Below, piece after piece: positions 23,172 through 34,109 of a stretch of 60,000 nucleotides of DNA (positions are counted from its first letter, which is position 1; each line of letters starts with the position of its first letter). Source of the stretch: Takakia lepidozioides (lineage: Eukaryota; Streptophyta; Takakiopsida; Takakiales; Takakiaceae); NCBI GenBank assembly GCA_030704615.1, contig CM060731.1, positions 21,392,001 through 21,452,000 on the forward strand. Reading direction: 5' to 3'. The notes under the pieces are model-generated. The model saw only the letters and a list, made by a program, of their open reading frames with translations, had not been told where the DNA came from and searched no databases. Position numbers and translations under genes: made by a program.

Positions 23172-23798
23172 TGTCAAGGACGAGAACATGACTGAACACA
23201 AACAAGGGATCAGACTAGAGGTACAAGACTAGACAAGAAGTCAAGGTCGGCGTGGCTGAATGCATGGTGGATAAACATGAATCGAGATAATCTTTATAAC
23301 AATGGACAAGAGTACAAGATACTAGAACCCGACTCGAATACGGGAATACTGGAAACTGGACTGGGGTACCAGATAATGGAAACTGGACTAGAGTACTGGA
23401 AGCTGGACTGGAGTACTGGGATTGGGAACAAAAGTAGCTTGAACTTGTGCGAGACTGAAGAGTGTCCGGTCTCGCCTCCTATATATATACTGGCTACTAA
23501 GAAATCTCCTAAGAAGCTTCTCCTATGGAGGTTTCTTGATGGAGAAGTTTTCAAGAGTAAACAAAGGTTCCTTGATAGAGAAGCTTCCTTAATCAAATGA
23601 GGTATCTTGATGGAGAAGTTTCCTCCAAATGAAGCTTCCTGAGCAGTTTCCCAAGTTACTCTTGGCAATTTGGTAAACTCCCGATAACATGGTAAGTAAT
23701 GGTAAATCATGATAAGTCATGGTAACTTTCGATAACATGGTAACTTGGTAACTTCTGGTATTTACTCCTGGTAAGTTCATCTGGCTATGTTCGTGACA
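23172..23798 (-). mobile_element. 3' LTR of element 2 (627 bp)
   Basis: On the minus strand it starts TGTCACGAAC at 23798, right after a polypurine tract (AGAGGAGGGGGTGA), and ends CTTGACA at 23172, giving TGTCA/TGACA termini. A TATA-like GTATATATATAGG lies at 23481-23493, fitting the U3 promoter. Repeated GGAAACTGGACT-like and GGAGAAG-like motifs fill the rest. Open frames inside are not gag. Confidence 0.75.
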
Positions 23799-23952
23799 TC
23801 ACCCCCTCCTCTAGCGCCGAGTTCCTCGAGGAGCGGTAAAATCTTGGACTTGCTTAGAGTTGGAGAACCTCCCTTCTTAGTGCGTATCAGATACAGTGAA
23901 TGTGGAGTCTTCACCTTGAAGCTAACTTGGCTGACATCATCGCTGTGACGTC

Positions 23953-25030
23953 TTATTGACGTGTAGCTCGGGGCTTAGCTGGGTATCGTTGATGAAACTC
24001 TTGGACTTTGTCAGATGCATTGGCAAGGTTGGATGAAGGTTCACACGTTCGTTCGCTGATATCGTAGTCTTTCCAATGTATGAAATACTCAAGACGTTTA
24101 TATTTGATGCGAGAGTCTAGGACTTCGTCGACTTCATACTCGATTTCCTGATTGACTTCGATTGGTGGAGGTAGTACGTAAACTCTCCCTGGAATATTCG
24201 ATGGATGATATAACTCCAATAATGAAACATGAAAGACTGGATGGATGCGCATATTTCATAGGAGTTCAAGCCGAAAACTGACCGGATTTCGAATAATTTT
24301 GAATGGTCCCAGGCGTTGATAATCCAACTTCCTTGATGGTCGCGAGGTTTGTATGTCCCGTCGAAGAAGCCACACACGATCTCCGACCTTGAACTGGGGT
24401 TGGAGTTGCCGATGTTGATCTGCATACTCCTTGTATTATTTTTGAGCTTCTGCAAGGTGGAATGTAAGCTCCTTGTGAATCGTAGCAAGATGAGTAGCAA
24501 GGTTTTATGCAGCAAGGCTTCCAACAGTCTTCATGTGGAAAGGGTTTGCTCGAGGATGATGACCATAATTGGAGAAAAATGGAGTTTGATTGGTCGAAGA
24601 ATGTATAGTGTTGTTGTAGGCAAACTCAGCCAATGACAGAAGGTCCATCCAATTATCTTGGTGATAATTTATCGTACAGCGAAGATACTGCTCCAAAATT
24701 TGGTTTACACGTTCGGTTTGACCATCAGTCTGTAGATATTGATCTTCATATCCAATATGTGAAATAATCCCCTCCAGAAATTTGATATGAACTGTGGTTC
24801 TCAATCAGATACGATGTCCTTCGGAAGTCCATGAATGCGGTAGATATTATTGAGGAAGAGTCTTGCAGTTTCCTTGCCGGTAACCGTCTTATTACATGGA
24901 ATGAATTGTGTCATCTTTGTAAAACGATCTACAATAACAATGATTGAATCGGTGGTCTTGGAAATTGGAAGGTCCGTAATAAAGTCCATAGACACGGACG
25001 ACCATGGACCATTGGGAATGGGTAATGGTT
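23953..25030 (-). pseudogene. Integrase with chromodomain (element 2, chromovirus)
   Basis: The integrase core appears in two frames: [20 protein letters not shown]...[12 protein letters not shown] (24801-24995), then [20 protein letters not shown] and [20 protein letters not shown] (24505-24804), which supply DDE-core context. The C-terminus (23953-24252) has HPVFHVSLLELY, then a chromodomain with EYEVDEVLDSRI, LEYFIHWKDYDISERT and EFHQRYP. The chromodomain is the marker of chromoviruses and binds methylated histone H3. A frame break at about 24.8 kb and stops before the tail make this copy inactive. Confidence 0.85.
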
Positions 25031-25385
25031 GAAGAAGGCCGTAAGGTCGATGTCGTGGTCACTTCGCTCTAGCACACGTGTCGCAAGATTTTATAAATTC
25101 TTCCACGAGTTTCCACATCTGCGGCCACCAATAGTCCCTGGATATTAATTCCATTGTTTTGTTGAAGTCAAAATGTCCTACAGCCGGAAGATCATGACAT
25201 GTTTGAAGAATTCGTAGTCGTGTAGGTCCTGGATGTATATATAGAAGTCCCTTGAAATAAAGTAAGTCATCTTTGAATTCGAAGTTGTTTGTAACATGTG
25301 GGTTGTCTCGAGGTCGATTTAGTTGACTTCGTAGTGTCGTAGCAAATTGGTCGCTCTTCAGTGCTTCCTGAATCTCCTTTATGAT

Positions 25386-26836
25386 CTATGCATCATCATA
25401 GATAGACATGGATAGCATATTCAATTGGAGATTTGATGGTTTCAAGATGATAGATTTCTGTTGGTCAAAAGCTGCATCCTTTTCTTTTGGCGCAAGATAC
25501 GATCGTCGAGAAAGAGCATCTGGTTTTCCTTGAAGATGTCCGGGACGGTAGGTAATAACAAAATCAAACCTTGCTAGTGACATACTTCATCTCGCTTGAC
25601 GTCGATTCAAAACACGAGCACTCATAAAATACTCGAGGTTTTTGTGATCGGTATAGACAATGACCTGATGTTTAGTTCCCTTCAATAGATGACGCCACTC
25701 CTCAAAAGCATCGATAATCGCTAGAAGTTCTTTGTCATGGATTTCATAATTGATCTCCGCAGCGGAAAATTTGCAAGAACGAAAACCAACAGGGTGGAGT
25801 CGGCCATCTGTACCGTATTGAGAGAGTACCGCGCCAAGTGCAAAGTCCGATGCATCTGCTTCCAAAAAGAATGGTTTAGATGGGTCTGCATGTACCAATA
25901 TTGGAGCCATTGTAAATGCCTGTTTCAACATTTCAAATGTTTGGTCAACCTTCTCGTCCCATACAAATTTGTCCTTCCCTGTGAGTCGTGTCAATGATGC
26001 AGCAATTTTGGAGTAGTCTTTAATAAAGATTCTATAGAAATTTGCAAATCCCAGAAAACATTGTACATCTCAGACCGAAGTTGGTTTAATCCACTCGATG
26101 ACGGTTTGTATTTTCTTCTGATCTATAAAGACGCATTTGTCGGAAATAATGTAGCCCAGAAATTCGACCTCAGATTGATGGACAATATATTTTTCCAATT
26201 TGGCATATAGTCATATTTCTCTTAATTTATCAAGGACAAGGCGTACATGGCGGCCATGTTCTTCTTCATTCTGTGAAAATATCAAAATGTCGTCCAAATA
26301 AATGACTACAAAGTCATCTAAAATTCTCGAAAGATGTCAGTCATCATATGTTGGAAAATTGCTGGAGCATTTGTAAGACCGAAAAGCATAACACTGTATT
26401 CAAAATGACCATACCTTGTTCGAAAAGTTGTTTTCCATTCGTCCTTTTCTTTTATCCGTACAAGGTTATAAGCTCCTCTCAAGTCAATTTTGGTGAAAAT
26501 CTTCGCTCGTCCCAGTTGGTCGAGAAGCCCAGAAATCAGCGGCAACAGATAACGATTCTTAATTGTGACTTTGTTGAGACCGCGATAGTCCACACACATG
26601 CGTAATCCGTCCTTCTTTTTCACAAACAAGATAGGCGCCCCCGCAGGTGATTTTGAATGTCGGATGAAGTTCTTCGACAAATTTTCATCAATGTACTCAC
26701 GTAATGCAGTCAACTCCGTCTGGAATAAGTTATAGATTGGGCCGAATGGTGGTTGGGCTCCTTCTTGTAACTCAATTGCACAGTCATAATGTCGATGTTC
26801 TGGCAATATGTCTACATTTTTCTTCTCGAAGGCATC
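25386..26836 (-). pseudogene. Reverse transcriptase and RNase H (element 2)
   Basis: RT open frame 26318-26806: [79 protein letters not shown], and [13 protein letters not shown]. The YxDD box region just downstream (about 26220-26315) is shifted and broken. RNase H is open at 25587-25994 ([46 protein letters not shown]) and ends with YRPGHLQGKPDALSRR (25386-25583). No protease or gag is readable upstream, so the element is 5'-incomplete. Confidence 0.88.
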
Positions 26837-27034
26837 CTATGAAATCTGATATTGAGTGGATAATGTCGAAGTACATTTGTCTGTTGTGGTCTTGATCATA
26901 CAATCATAAATACCGCGATCTGTTGTAGTGGAAAGCCCGCAAATCTGCTGGGCTGAAGCCGCACAAGGTACAACTAAACTCTTAGGGGGAAGTAGACCAG
27001 GGGTGTGAGGGGAATGATTACTAGCAGAGCTCAT

Positions 27035-27930
27035 TGCGGGGACTCTGCATCAAATATCTTGATCCTAGCATTTTGCTAACAGACAAGCGGGAACCCAGTG
27101 ACATGGCCAAGGTTAAGGAATCCATGGACAAGGTGGATTGTGGATTGTGGACGAGGTGGATTGTGGCGGGTTGAGGTGAATGATATCTATATTGCCAATT
27201 GTGTCTTGCCTCACCCTAACGAAGTAGAGGTCCCACCACCGCAAACAATATTGGAGGATGTCGTCGGTCTAAATTGTCTTTGGCCAGAGAAGAACATGAA
27301 GAGGGCTTAGAATTTCGTTCGCCCAGGCATAGACATTGTTGGCCGTGAGAAGAAGGTAGGAAAGCAGTTCAGTGTTCCTAGCATGCATGCGGAAACGCCA
27401 TGTAGAAGTTAGGCTCAGACTTTTATCATGGCTGGATTTTGTTGACAGTGTTCCAGCACTTACTTTCTGGGTTTCTATTCTATGGTACTTCTTTCACTAC
27501 ACTAGTGGTATGTGTTCTTCTAGTCATGTTCATAATTACTTGCACATCACTGTAATAGTGGTATAATCACTGGTGCCACATAATGTCTTTTACCACTCAC
27601 TTGTCCTAATCCACTAGTTCTTCATCACTCTGGGGCCAGAATGGTTTAGTGTCTTTTACCACTCAAAATGAGTGGTTATCAGAGTGGTTATTCCGCGTTT
27701 ACCTTCTAGTGGCACGTTGAGGTAGTGGCTGGCTAGGAGGACCACTACCCCGTGGTGCCTCCTTAGCAAATCCCACCATGACCACATGTTTCAATTCAGG
27801 GATGTGAATTTCATTGTAGTCCGTGCTCATTACAATGGATGGTGGGAAGAGAAATGGTGGTGCAACGGAAAACGGAGAGTGTGTCCTCTCATGTTCCATA
27901 AATGAATGCCCTCAAGTACATCCGTAGGTG
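27035..27930. other. Intergenic, no gene recognised
   Basis: Contains GTGGATTGTGG-like short direct repeats (27130-27175) and several ACTAGTGG/CCACTCA-like motifs between 27490 and 27710 in both orientations that could be remnants of a foldback element. No supported coding region. Confidence 0.4.
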
Positions 27931-27933
27931 GTG

Positions 27934-28818
27934 TCAACACTTGCTACTGCTACCACCTGAATCTGCTGAACTGCTAGAAATACTGCTACAACCTGAAAAT
28001 GCTGCACTATCATCTATGAAGACCTTTGCGCGGAGGTGCCTGAGCGTCTTCCTGGAACTCCAATGCAAGGGTAGGGGAGAAAGCACAGCTGCTTGCACAC
28101 GAGCAATGTCTTCCGCGTAATCGGGAAGGACATAATTAGGAGGTGGGCTCCAGCACAAATCCCTCAAGTATATGGAAGACAGGGGCCACGGGAGTGCGTT
28201 CACATTCCTGCAATCAGAAATGCACCATTTGGGTAACAATCAGACAACAGAAAGGGACGCGACAGAGCATATACACAGGGATCAAATAGACAGAAAATGA
28301 ACTTACTCACATGAAAAGTCATTGTCCAGGTCCTTGTCGTCTCCGTCGAGGATATCAATTTGCGCAGTGACATCCTTGACATTGGAGGTAGACGCGCCCC
28401 CTTGCAACTCGGCAAGGAGGCCAGTGAAAATATCTGCATCTTCTTCCATACCAAACAAGTGTCTGTCACCTGCCTTGCAAGCATGGTAAGAAGCGCCTGC
28501 AAGAGACAGATTGAAGGAATTAGAGTTTTAGAATATTGAGTAAAGAAGGTGCAGAAGAAAAGAAATCGATGACAAAGGCAAGAAGAGAAACCTGTGCCGA
28601 GAGTGAGATCTATGATGCGGGCCCCTGGCCAAGAACAACTCTCAATGATTGTTTGGATAAAAGCCGGGCTTTTTTCACGGGCCCCTCTCCAAGGAGTTCC
28701 ATTTGGCTTTCGCAAACATACGTTGGAGTCAACATAGTTGTAGTGCATGTCGTCGACGACAGGATCGAACCTCTCGTTTATGAAACATCCTCCCCCATGA
28801 AGCTCGAACTCCACCACT
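27934..28818 (-). pseudogene. Amino-methyltransferase-like gene, copy A (partial)
   Basis: Exons read on the minus strand: 28592-28818 (VVEFELHGGGCFINERFDPV... then SPAFIQTIIESCSWPGARII and DLTLGTG), 28311-28496 (ASYHACKAGDRHLFGMEEDA, then an acidic ILDGDDKDLDND tail), and about 27934-28207 (Pro/Ser-rich, NYVLPDYAEDIARVQ). The SPAFIQTI...RIIDLTLGTG...GDRHLFGMEED pattern resembles motif X-I-II of beta-class DNA amino-methyltransferases, where KP...lvlDpF.GsGT...R..iGiE is usual. It is homologous to the gene at 47.8-49.6 kb, which also keeps the upstream half. The last junction does not keep frame and the 5' half is missing here, so I call it a broken copy. Confidence 0.5.
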
Positions 28819-28964
28819 GTGGTGGGAGTCAACAGTGGATGTACCCTCACGAGACATGGCCTCAAATAGACGGGTCTGCAATGAAGAGGACAAATGGAGC
28901 CGAGTGCAATTCCGATCGCTTGAGACAGCGCAACTCCGACCGCTTCAGACATTCAGACTATCCA

Positions 28965-29945
28965 GAACGGAAATGAGGTACCGCATTTCCGTTCTGACTG
29001 TAAATCGTGAACCATCGGAACTGAAATGCGGCAGCGCATTTCCATCCGAGTTGCATCTCCCTCACAAGCTAGAACGGAAATGCGGCACAGCATTTCCGCC
29101 CGGGTGAGACCTTCATACTCTCCAGAACGGAAATGCGGCACCGCATTTCCGTTCTTATGAAAAATCGTGAAACATCGGAACTGAAATGTGGTACAGCATT
29201 TCCGTCGGAGTCGCACCTTCTGACATTCCAAAACGGAAATACGGCGCCGCATTTCCGTTTTGTATGTGAGACATAGAGCTTTGGAACGAAAATGCGGCAC
29301 CGCATTTCCGCCAGGGTCAGACCTTAATACTCTACAGAACGGTAATGCGGTACCGCATTTCCGTTCTGACTGAAAATCGTCAACAGCAGGAACAGAAATG
29401 CGTCGCAACTTCCGACATTCTAGAACGGAAATGCGGCGCCGCATTTCCGTTTTGTATATGAGGCCTTGAGCTGTGGGACGGAAATGCGATGCCGCATTTC
29501 CATCCATGTGAGACCTTCAAACTTTCCAGACCGGAAATGCGGCACCGCATTTCCGTTCAGCTGAGACCTCTATACTTCCCCGAACGGAAATGTGGCACGA
29601 CATTTCCGTTCATCAACGAAGGTATGTGAAGGGGGAACGGAAATGCGGTACCGCATTTCCGTTCAGATTGAAAATCATGAACCACGGGAACTGAAATGTT
29701 GTGCCGCATTTCCGTCCGGATCGCACGTTTCGACATTCCTGAACGGAAATGCGGCGCCGCATTTCCCTTTTGTATCTCATACATGGAGCTGTGGGACGGA
29801 AATGCGGCACCGTATTTCCGTTCAACAACTAAGGTATGTGAAGGTGGAACGGAAATGCGGTGCCGCATTTTCTTCCAACAAGCACGGATGTGTAGCTTCG
29901 TGATGGTACTTAACGGAAATGCGGCGCTGCATTCGCATTTTCACT
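28965..29945. repeat. Palindrome array 1, 53-bp period
   Basis: About 18 copies of GAAATGCGGYRCCGCATTTC or close variants. Starts measured at 29074, 29127 and 29180 are exactly 53 bp apart. Spacers between palindromes fall into a few recurring classes, such as TTCTGACTGAAAATCGTGAA-like and CGAGTCGCACCTTCCGACAT-like. The repeats read open in several frames on both strands, which creates spurious ORFs. Confidence 0.9.
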
Positions 29946-30538
29946 CCAACTCCAAATTTGAACACATGGAGCAACGGAATTGCGGCACATGTCTGCACTC
30001 TATCTGACTGAAGTGGCATGAGGCGGCGCGGCCTGACCGTTGGATAATGATGTTTGTTTTTCGGACGGCAGGCGTATCCTGAACGATTCGAATTTCGTAA
30101 TGACGCAAAGTCCACGAGGAGACACTTTCCTCCAACCCTTTCAAACCCAAGTGCTGCATCACCGCCGTCTCATCTGCTTTTGTCGTGTCTCCTCAGTCAC
30201 CCCTCTCGCGCCCTTTCCATCTGCACTCTTCGCCCCTTTTCCTTGTCTCTTTTCTTCTTATGCTCAAACCTGAGAGGGAGGGAGTGCGTGCACCAGAGAA
30301 GAGACATCGTCGCAAGCTCCGAAAATTGTACTTCGGACATAGGCCAATGCCGAAGGGGAGGAAGCAGATGCGTCTACAGGAGGAGATTGCCATCTCGCAG
30401 CATCAGGCCACGTAGGCAACCCAACCACCAGTGAGAGCTCCGTGCTATCGGGATTTGCCAGCTGATCGAGCAACGAAACCCGCCTCATTTTTCTTCTGCA
30501 ATTCTTAGACTGTATGCTAGGAGACTTGACTGCAGAAG

Positions 30539-32656
30539 ATGTTTGCATGCCTAACCGGAAAGGTGGACGTGCTGGAGGGATCGCAGGAATCCGAAGAGCC
30601 GCAGGCAGAGTTCGTGGAGCTAGCTGCAGCACGCACACCCAGCCGATCCACGAGCACGGTTCTTCCTGCAGGTCCTAGCCCTGTGCGTTTCAAGGACGCG
30701 GCTTCCAAGGCCAAGTCTTTGCAGTTCAAATCCCTAGAGAGCGACTCGCCTTCAAAGGTCATAGAGAATCGCCAGCAGGGGTCTAGCCCTTCTCCAGCAA
30801 AGATGAAGAAGAAGCAGCCCGTCCTTCAACTTGTTTCTGAACCGGACCAGGCCGTTTCCCCCCCACCTAGGCAAATGAAGCAAATTCAATTGCAGCAGAC
30901 ACCTTCACCTGCAAGAATGAGGAAGCACAAGGCAATCAGGGGGAGGGCGGAGCAGTCTCCCGCAAAACCGATTCCACGAGCTGAAGCCCAGTTCCTGCTT
31001 GATTTCCAACCTGCTGCAGCGAAGGCAATGGGATCGACCGTCGATCTGGTACCGGAGGAGGGTGCTGCCTCTCAACGTTCTCAGCAAGACCTGACCACAG
31101 TTGAGGAAGACCTGACCACTGAAGGCCCGGAGGAGGCCTCTGCAATTGCATAATTGTCCGCAAAGATTCCCCAGAGTGCAGCTCCAGTTGGGGATGCTCC
31201 AGCTGCTCAGCCCCTGCCTCCACCAGCAGAAATGTCTCCGGAGGAATTCCAAAGTGCAGCGGATACAATGTTGGAGGAGACACATAGTAGCATTGACAGA
31301 GTTCTGGGCAGCAGGGTATTCCAGCGGACTCTTCGAATCCCACTGTGTCGCATGGTCTCCCTTCCCATCGTCAAGCAGGCACTTCCTGGAGATGTGGATA
31401 AGCTCAAGTTCGCATTTCGAGAAGGGTACCGTCTAGGTTCGCCAGACGGGACTTCATCGAGGAGGCAAATGATTCAGAGCTCCCTGTGACGCTATCAGCA
31501 TTGTTGCTTGCCAATGTTGCCCCTCCAGTATCAGAGCAGGATGTATCCATATTTGTGGGTTATTGTTTTAAGATGGTATTCTCTATGACCGGTTCTGCAT
31601 GCCTGCTTTGAATGCCCAGCTTTTGTTCAATACTAGTGAAAGGAAGACAGGTACTTCTAGCACCAAAACTATTGGAAACAGCTGAGGCCTGACATGATTG
31701 GAATTGCCGGTGGATGCACTTTTCTGGTTGGTGAGGACAAGCTGGCCGGCTTACCTGCTGCTGAAGAGGATATTTTGAGAAAGATGATGCCACTTAGTCC
31801 GATGTTTTATGGGGAGGTTCAATTCATTCTCGGCTATATCGCAGCAGGCACAACCTTCCAATGGGTTTATATCGACAAGGATGGAAATAGTGCATTTCGA
31901 ATCAAGCCATGTCTTGATGTCTCGAACCTTTCTGACCGCCTCTTCTTGTTACTCAGCCTTGGCAATGCCTATGAGATCATGAAGAAGATGGTGGAGTCAA
32001 TCCCGGAAGTGCCAGGCCGGCGGGCAATGTTTTCTGAAGAAGAATGTGGGGATAGGACGATATACTTTCAGCCGAGCAGTGTTCGGAAGGCAATAAGGAA
32101 CTTCCCAAGGTATTGTATTGAGAAAATGACCACTTTTGAACTGATTCGGCAGGCCTACAATGTTGCACGAGGGGTCCCTTCTCTTCCGGAGGTAATTTCA
32201 GAGCCTGAAATGGATTGTAGAGATACTTATAATATTGAGATCAGTCCGCTGGACTACTCCCCGTTGTTGAGGTCGGAGAACGATATGAAGCTGTTGGCTC
32301 GGGACGTGTTAAAGGCTTTGTCTGTCCTGCATGCGGCAAACCTCGTCCATAGGGATATCCGGTTGCCCAATATTGTGCAGGTTTCAGCGGAGGGGTTCAT
32401 GCTCATAGACCTTGAAACGGTAGCTGAATCTCCGTTCAAATTGCCAGAAGGATTTTTGCCTTTTGCTGATTGGAGCGAGGACATGTTGGAGGATGGCCAC
32501 TACACTCCCCAGCCAGATTTGTATCAGCTGGGAGTACTTCTGCAATCCCCACATTGCGGTACTGCTCAGAGGTTTATTAGCAGTCTTAAGTCTAAGAAGT
32601 GGACTGCAGAGGAGGCATTGAAAGATGCTTGGTTATCTCCTGTACAAATTACATGA
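30539..32656 (+). pseudogene. PD-(D/E)XK nuclease-protein kinase gene, Crinkler-like, broken
   Basis: One frame runs 30539-31153 (Pro/Ser/Gln-rich linker with repeated SPAKMKKK/SPARMRKHK motifs), hits TAA, and continues in frame to 31489. Shifted pieces give DGILYDRFCMPALNAQLLFN (about 31573), then RPDMIGIAGGCTFLVGEDK, whose RPD...GEDK spacing matches a PD-(D/E)XK nuclease core. The last 320 residues (31694-32656) include a kinase-like domain with LHAANLVHRDIRLPNIV (HRD loop, Asp and Asn kept) and LIDLETV where DFG is usual. No clear Gly-rich loop is visible. A nuclease fused to a kinase is the architecture known from Crinkler-type eukaryotic effectors and related transposon-borne proteins. 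Frameshift before RPD and the stop make it a pseudogene unless unseen introns exist. Confidence 0.6.
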
Positions 32657-32685
32657 AACTGTAGAGGCTGACTCTATTGGCTACA

Positions 32686-32722
32686 CCAGGCTACAGCAAA
32701 CAACGTCTTATGAGTACAATCT
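32686..32722 (+). mobile_element. LINE 3'-terminus remnant
   Basis: It contains GCAAACAACGTCTTATGAGT and the following ACAATCT, the same 3' terminus as the LINE fragments at 6.5 and 7.5 kb. Only the last few dozen bases are present. Confidence 0.55.
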
Positions 32723-33275
32723 ATTGGCTACACCTGAAGTTATTTGGTAAAATGCGGGAGGCTAAAAGAAAGCCTTTCTTATACAGGGAGAGCCCTCTAC
32801 ACCAATTTTGTCTGGGTCAAAAGTTTTAAAATATATACAGCTTCACCACCACTTTTCAAAAGTTGGATACTCCCGAGGGCTTGGCTACATTTATCAAAGT
32901 ATTTATCGAGTACTAGGACTTACAATACAGAATTCAGGGGGGAAATGAGATAGCCAGCGAGCTGCCAGATGACCAGATGACCAGTTGTTTAATTTGAGCA
33001 GCCTTCTTTATATGCGCACACGTCCCATGCTGCAACCAGCAAGTTCAACCATCCCAAACCAGGTAGCTCCAACACCAATGTGTGACCCCCAAACTCTTAG
33101 TGTTTTCCTTGCTCACACTTTCAGGGCTGATCAAACTGTCACCATCTGTATCGGGGTCATGGTTTGCAGAGGGCTGTTGCAAATCATTGCTATGATTCTC
33201 CAGGCAACCGTCTCTATTTTTCTCACATCCAGTAGCATCACTGCTCGCCCCCGCCCCTCTTCCCAACTTCTTCCT

Positions 33276-34107
33276 TTACTCCCTATCATAATACACCAGC
33301 CGCCGTACCAACCCATCTGGGTCCAAAATCTGGTTATCTGGATGCTGTAAGACTTCCTCTGACTCTCGGGGATGCAAAACCAGCTTTGACTTCTTCACAT
33401 TGCCCCCATTGAGGATGGAATTCTTCATTGCCTCCATGCACGCAATTCGGGCCTTTTCAAACAGCATGTCTTTGTTGGGTTCCACAATTGGACCATCATG
33501 CTGACCTTGTAGTGCCAACGTTTTGTAATGGAAGTTGAGGATTCGTGCAAACCCTCGAAACATCCAACCAGCCAACCAGAGAATTGGATTCGTTTTGAGT
33601 GTAAGAACGGAAGCAAACGGCCAACCAGTCATAACAGTGTCTAATCTGTTCCCTGCCGCACAACGTTTCTCTGTTCTTGTCACGAAGTCCCAACCAAGCA
33701 ATCCACCCATTCTACACACCAACAGAGATCCAAACCCACTTATGTGTCTATCTCCTTCTATCAAATTTGTAAACTACATTTGCTGCAAGAGAGCAACAAC
33801 CATGAGCATAAATGACCTGTTAGAAGCACGCATGTGACCATCTCTCTCATCTGCTTAGTCAGTACATTGTTCGTAAGAGAAATGAAATGAAATGAAATGG
33901 TGCTTTATAACGTCCGCAGAAAGCTCAGAAGAAAGAGAGAAAGAAGCATGAGATTGCAATGACCTGTCTGAGGGGAAGAAGTCACCGCTGCGTTTTTTCA
34001 CCATGCAGAAAATTTTGACAAGAGTCTTTGCGAACTCTGCTATAGGCAACTCTTCAATTTCCTTCTCTGTAAATCCTTGATCCTTGCGCCATTCCATGTA
34101 ATGCCGC
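33276..34107 (-). CDS. Hypothetical protein, two visible exons
   Basis: Minus-strand exons 33964-34107 and 33276-33747 join in phase with GT and AG at both sites, giving about 204 residues: HYMEWRKDQGFTEKEIEELP and IAEFAKTLVKIFCMVKK, then GWDFVTRTEKRCAAGNRLDT, a hydrophobic stretch SVLTLKTNPILWLAGWMFRG and a charged C-terminus ending RRLVYYDRE. The hydrophobic segment could be membrane-associated. I do not recognise the family. An acceptor-like CAG at 34108-34110 suggests more exons upstream. It is not repeat-like, so it may be a cellular gene. Confidence 0.45.
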
Positions 34108-34109
34108 CT

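Larger units (their letters stand above)
23172..27034 (-). mobile_element. Element 2: 5'-truncated chromovirus (Ty3/gypsy)
   Basis: RT, RNase H, integrase, chromodomain, polypurine tract and 3' LTR in order on the minus strand. The 5' end, gag, protease and 5' LTR are not seen; the region 26837-27034 has an open frame without recognisable motifs. Its LTR outer end meets the protease-side end of element 1 at 23171/23172, consistent with insertion into that element or with a join by deletion. Confidence 0.8.

Noticed and set aside
23294-23710. 138-residue open frame as a gag gene
   Set aside because: It lies wholly inside the LTR of element 2 and has no zinc knuckle or gag pattern.
28965-29945. 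CRISPR-like pattern of palindromic repeats with spacers
   Set aside because: Spacers recur in a fixed set of classes and the genome is eukaryotic; there are no cas genes. It is a satellite with a higher-order unit.
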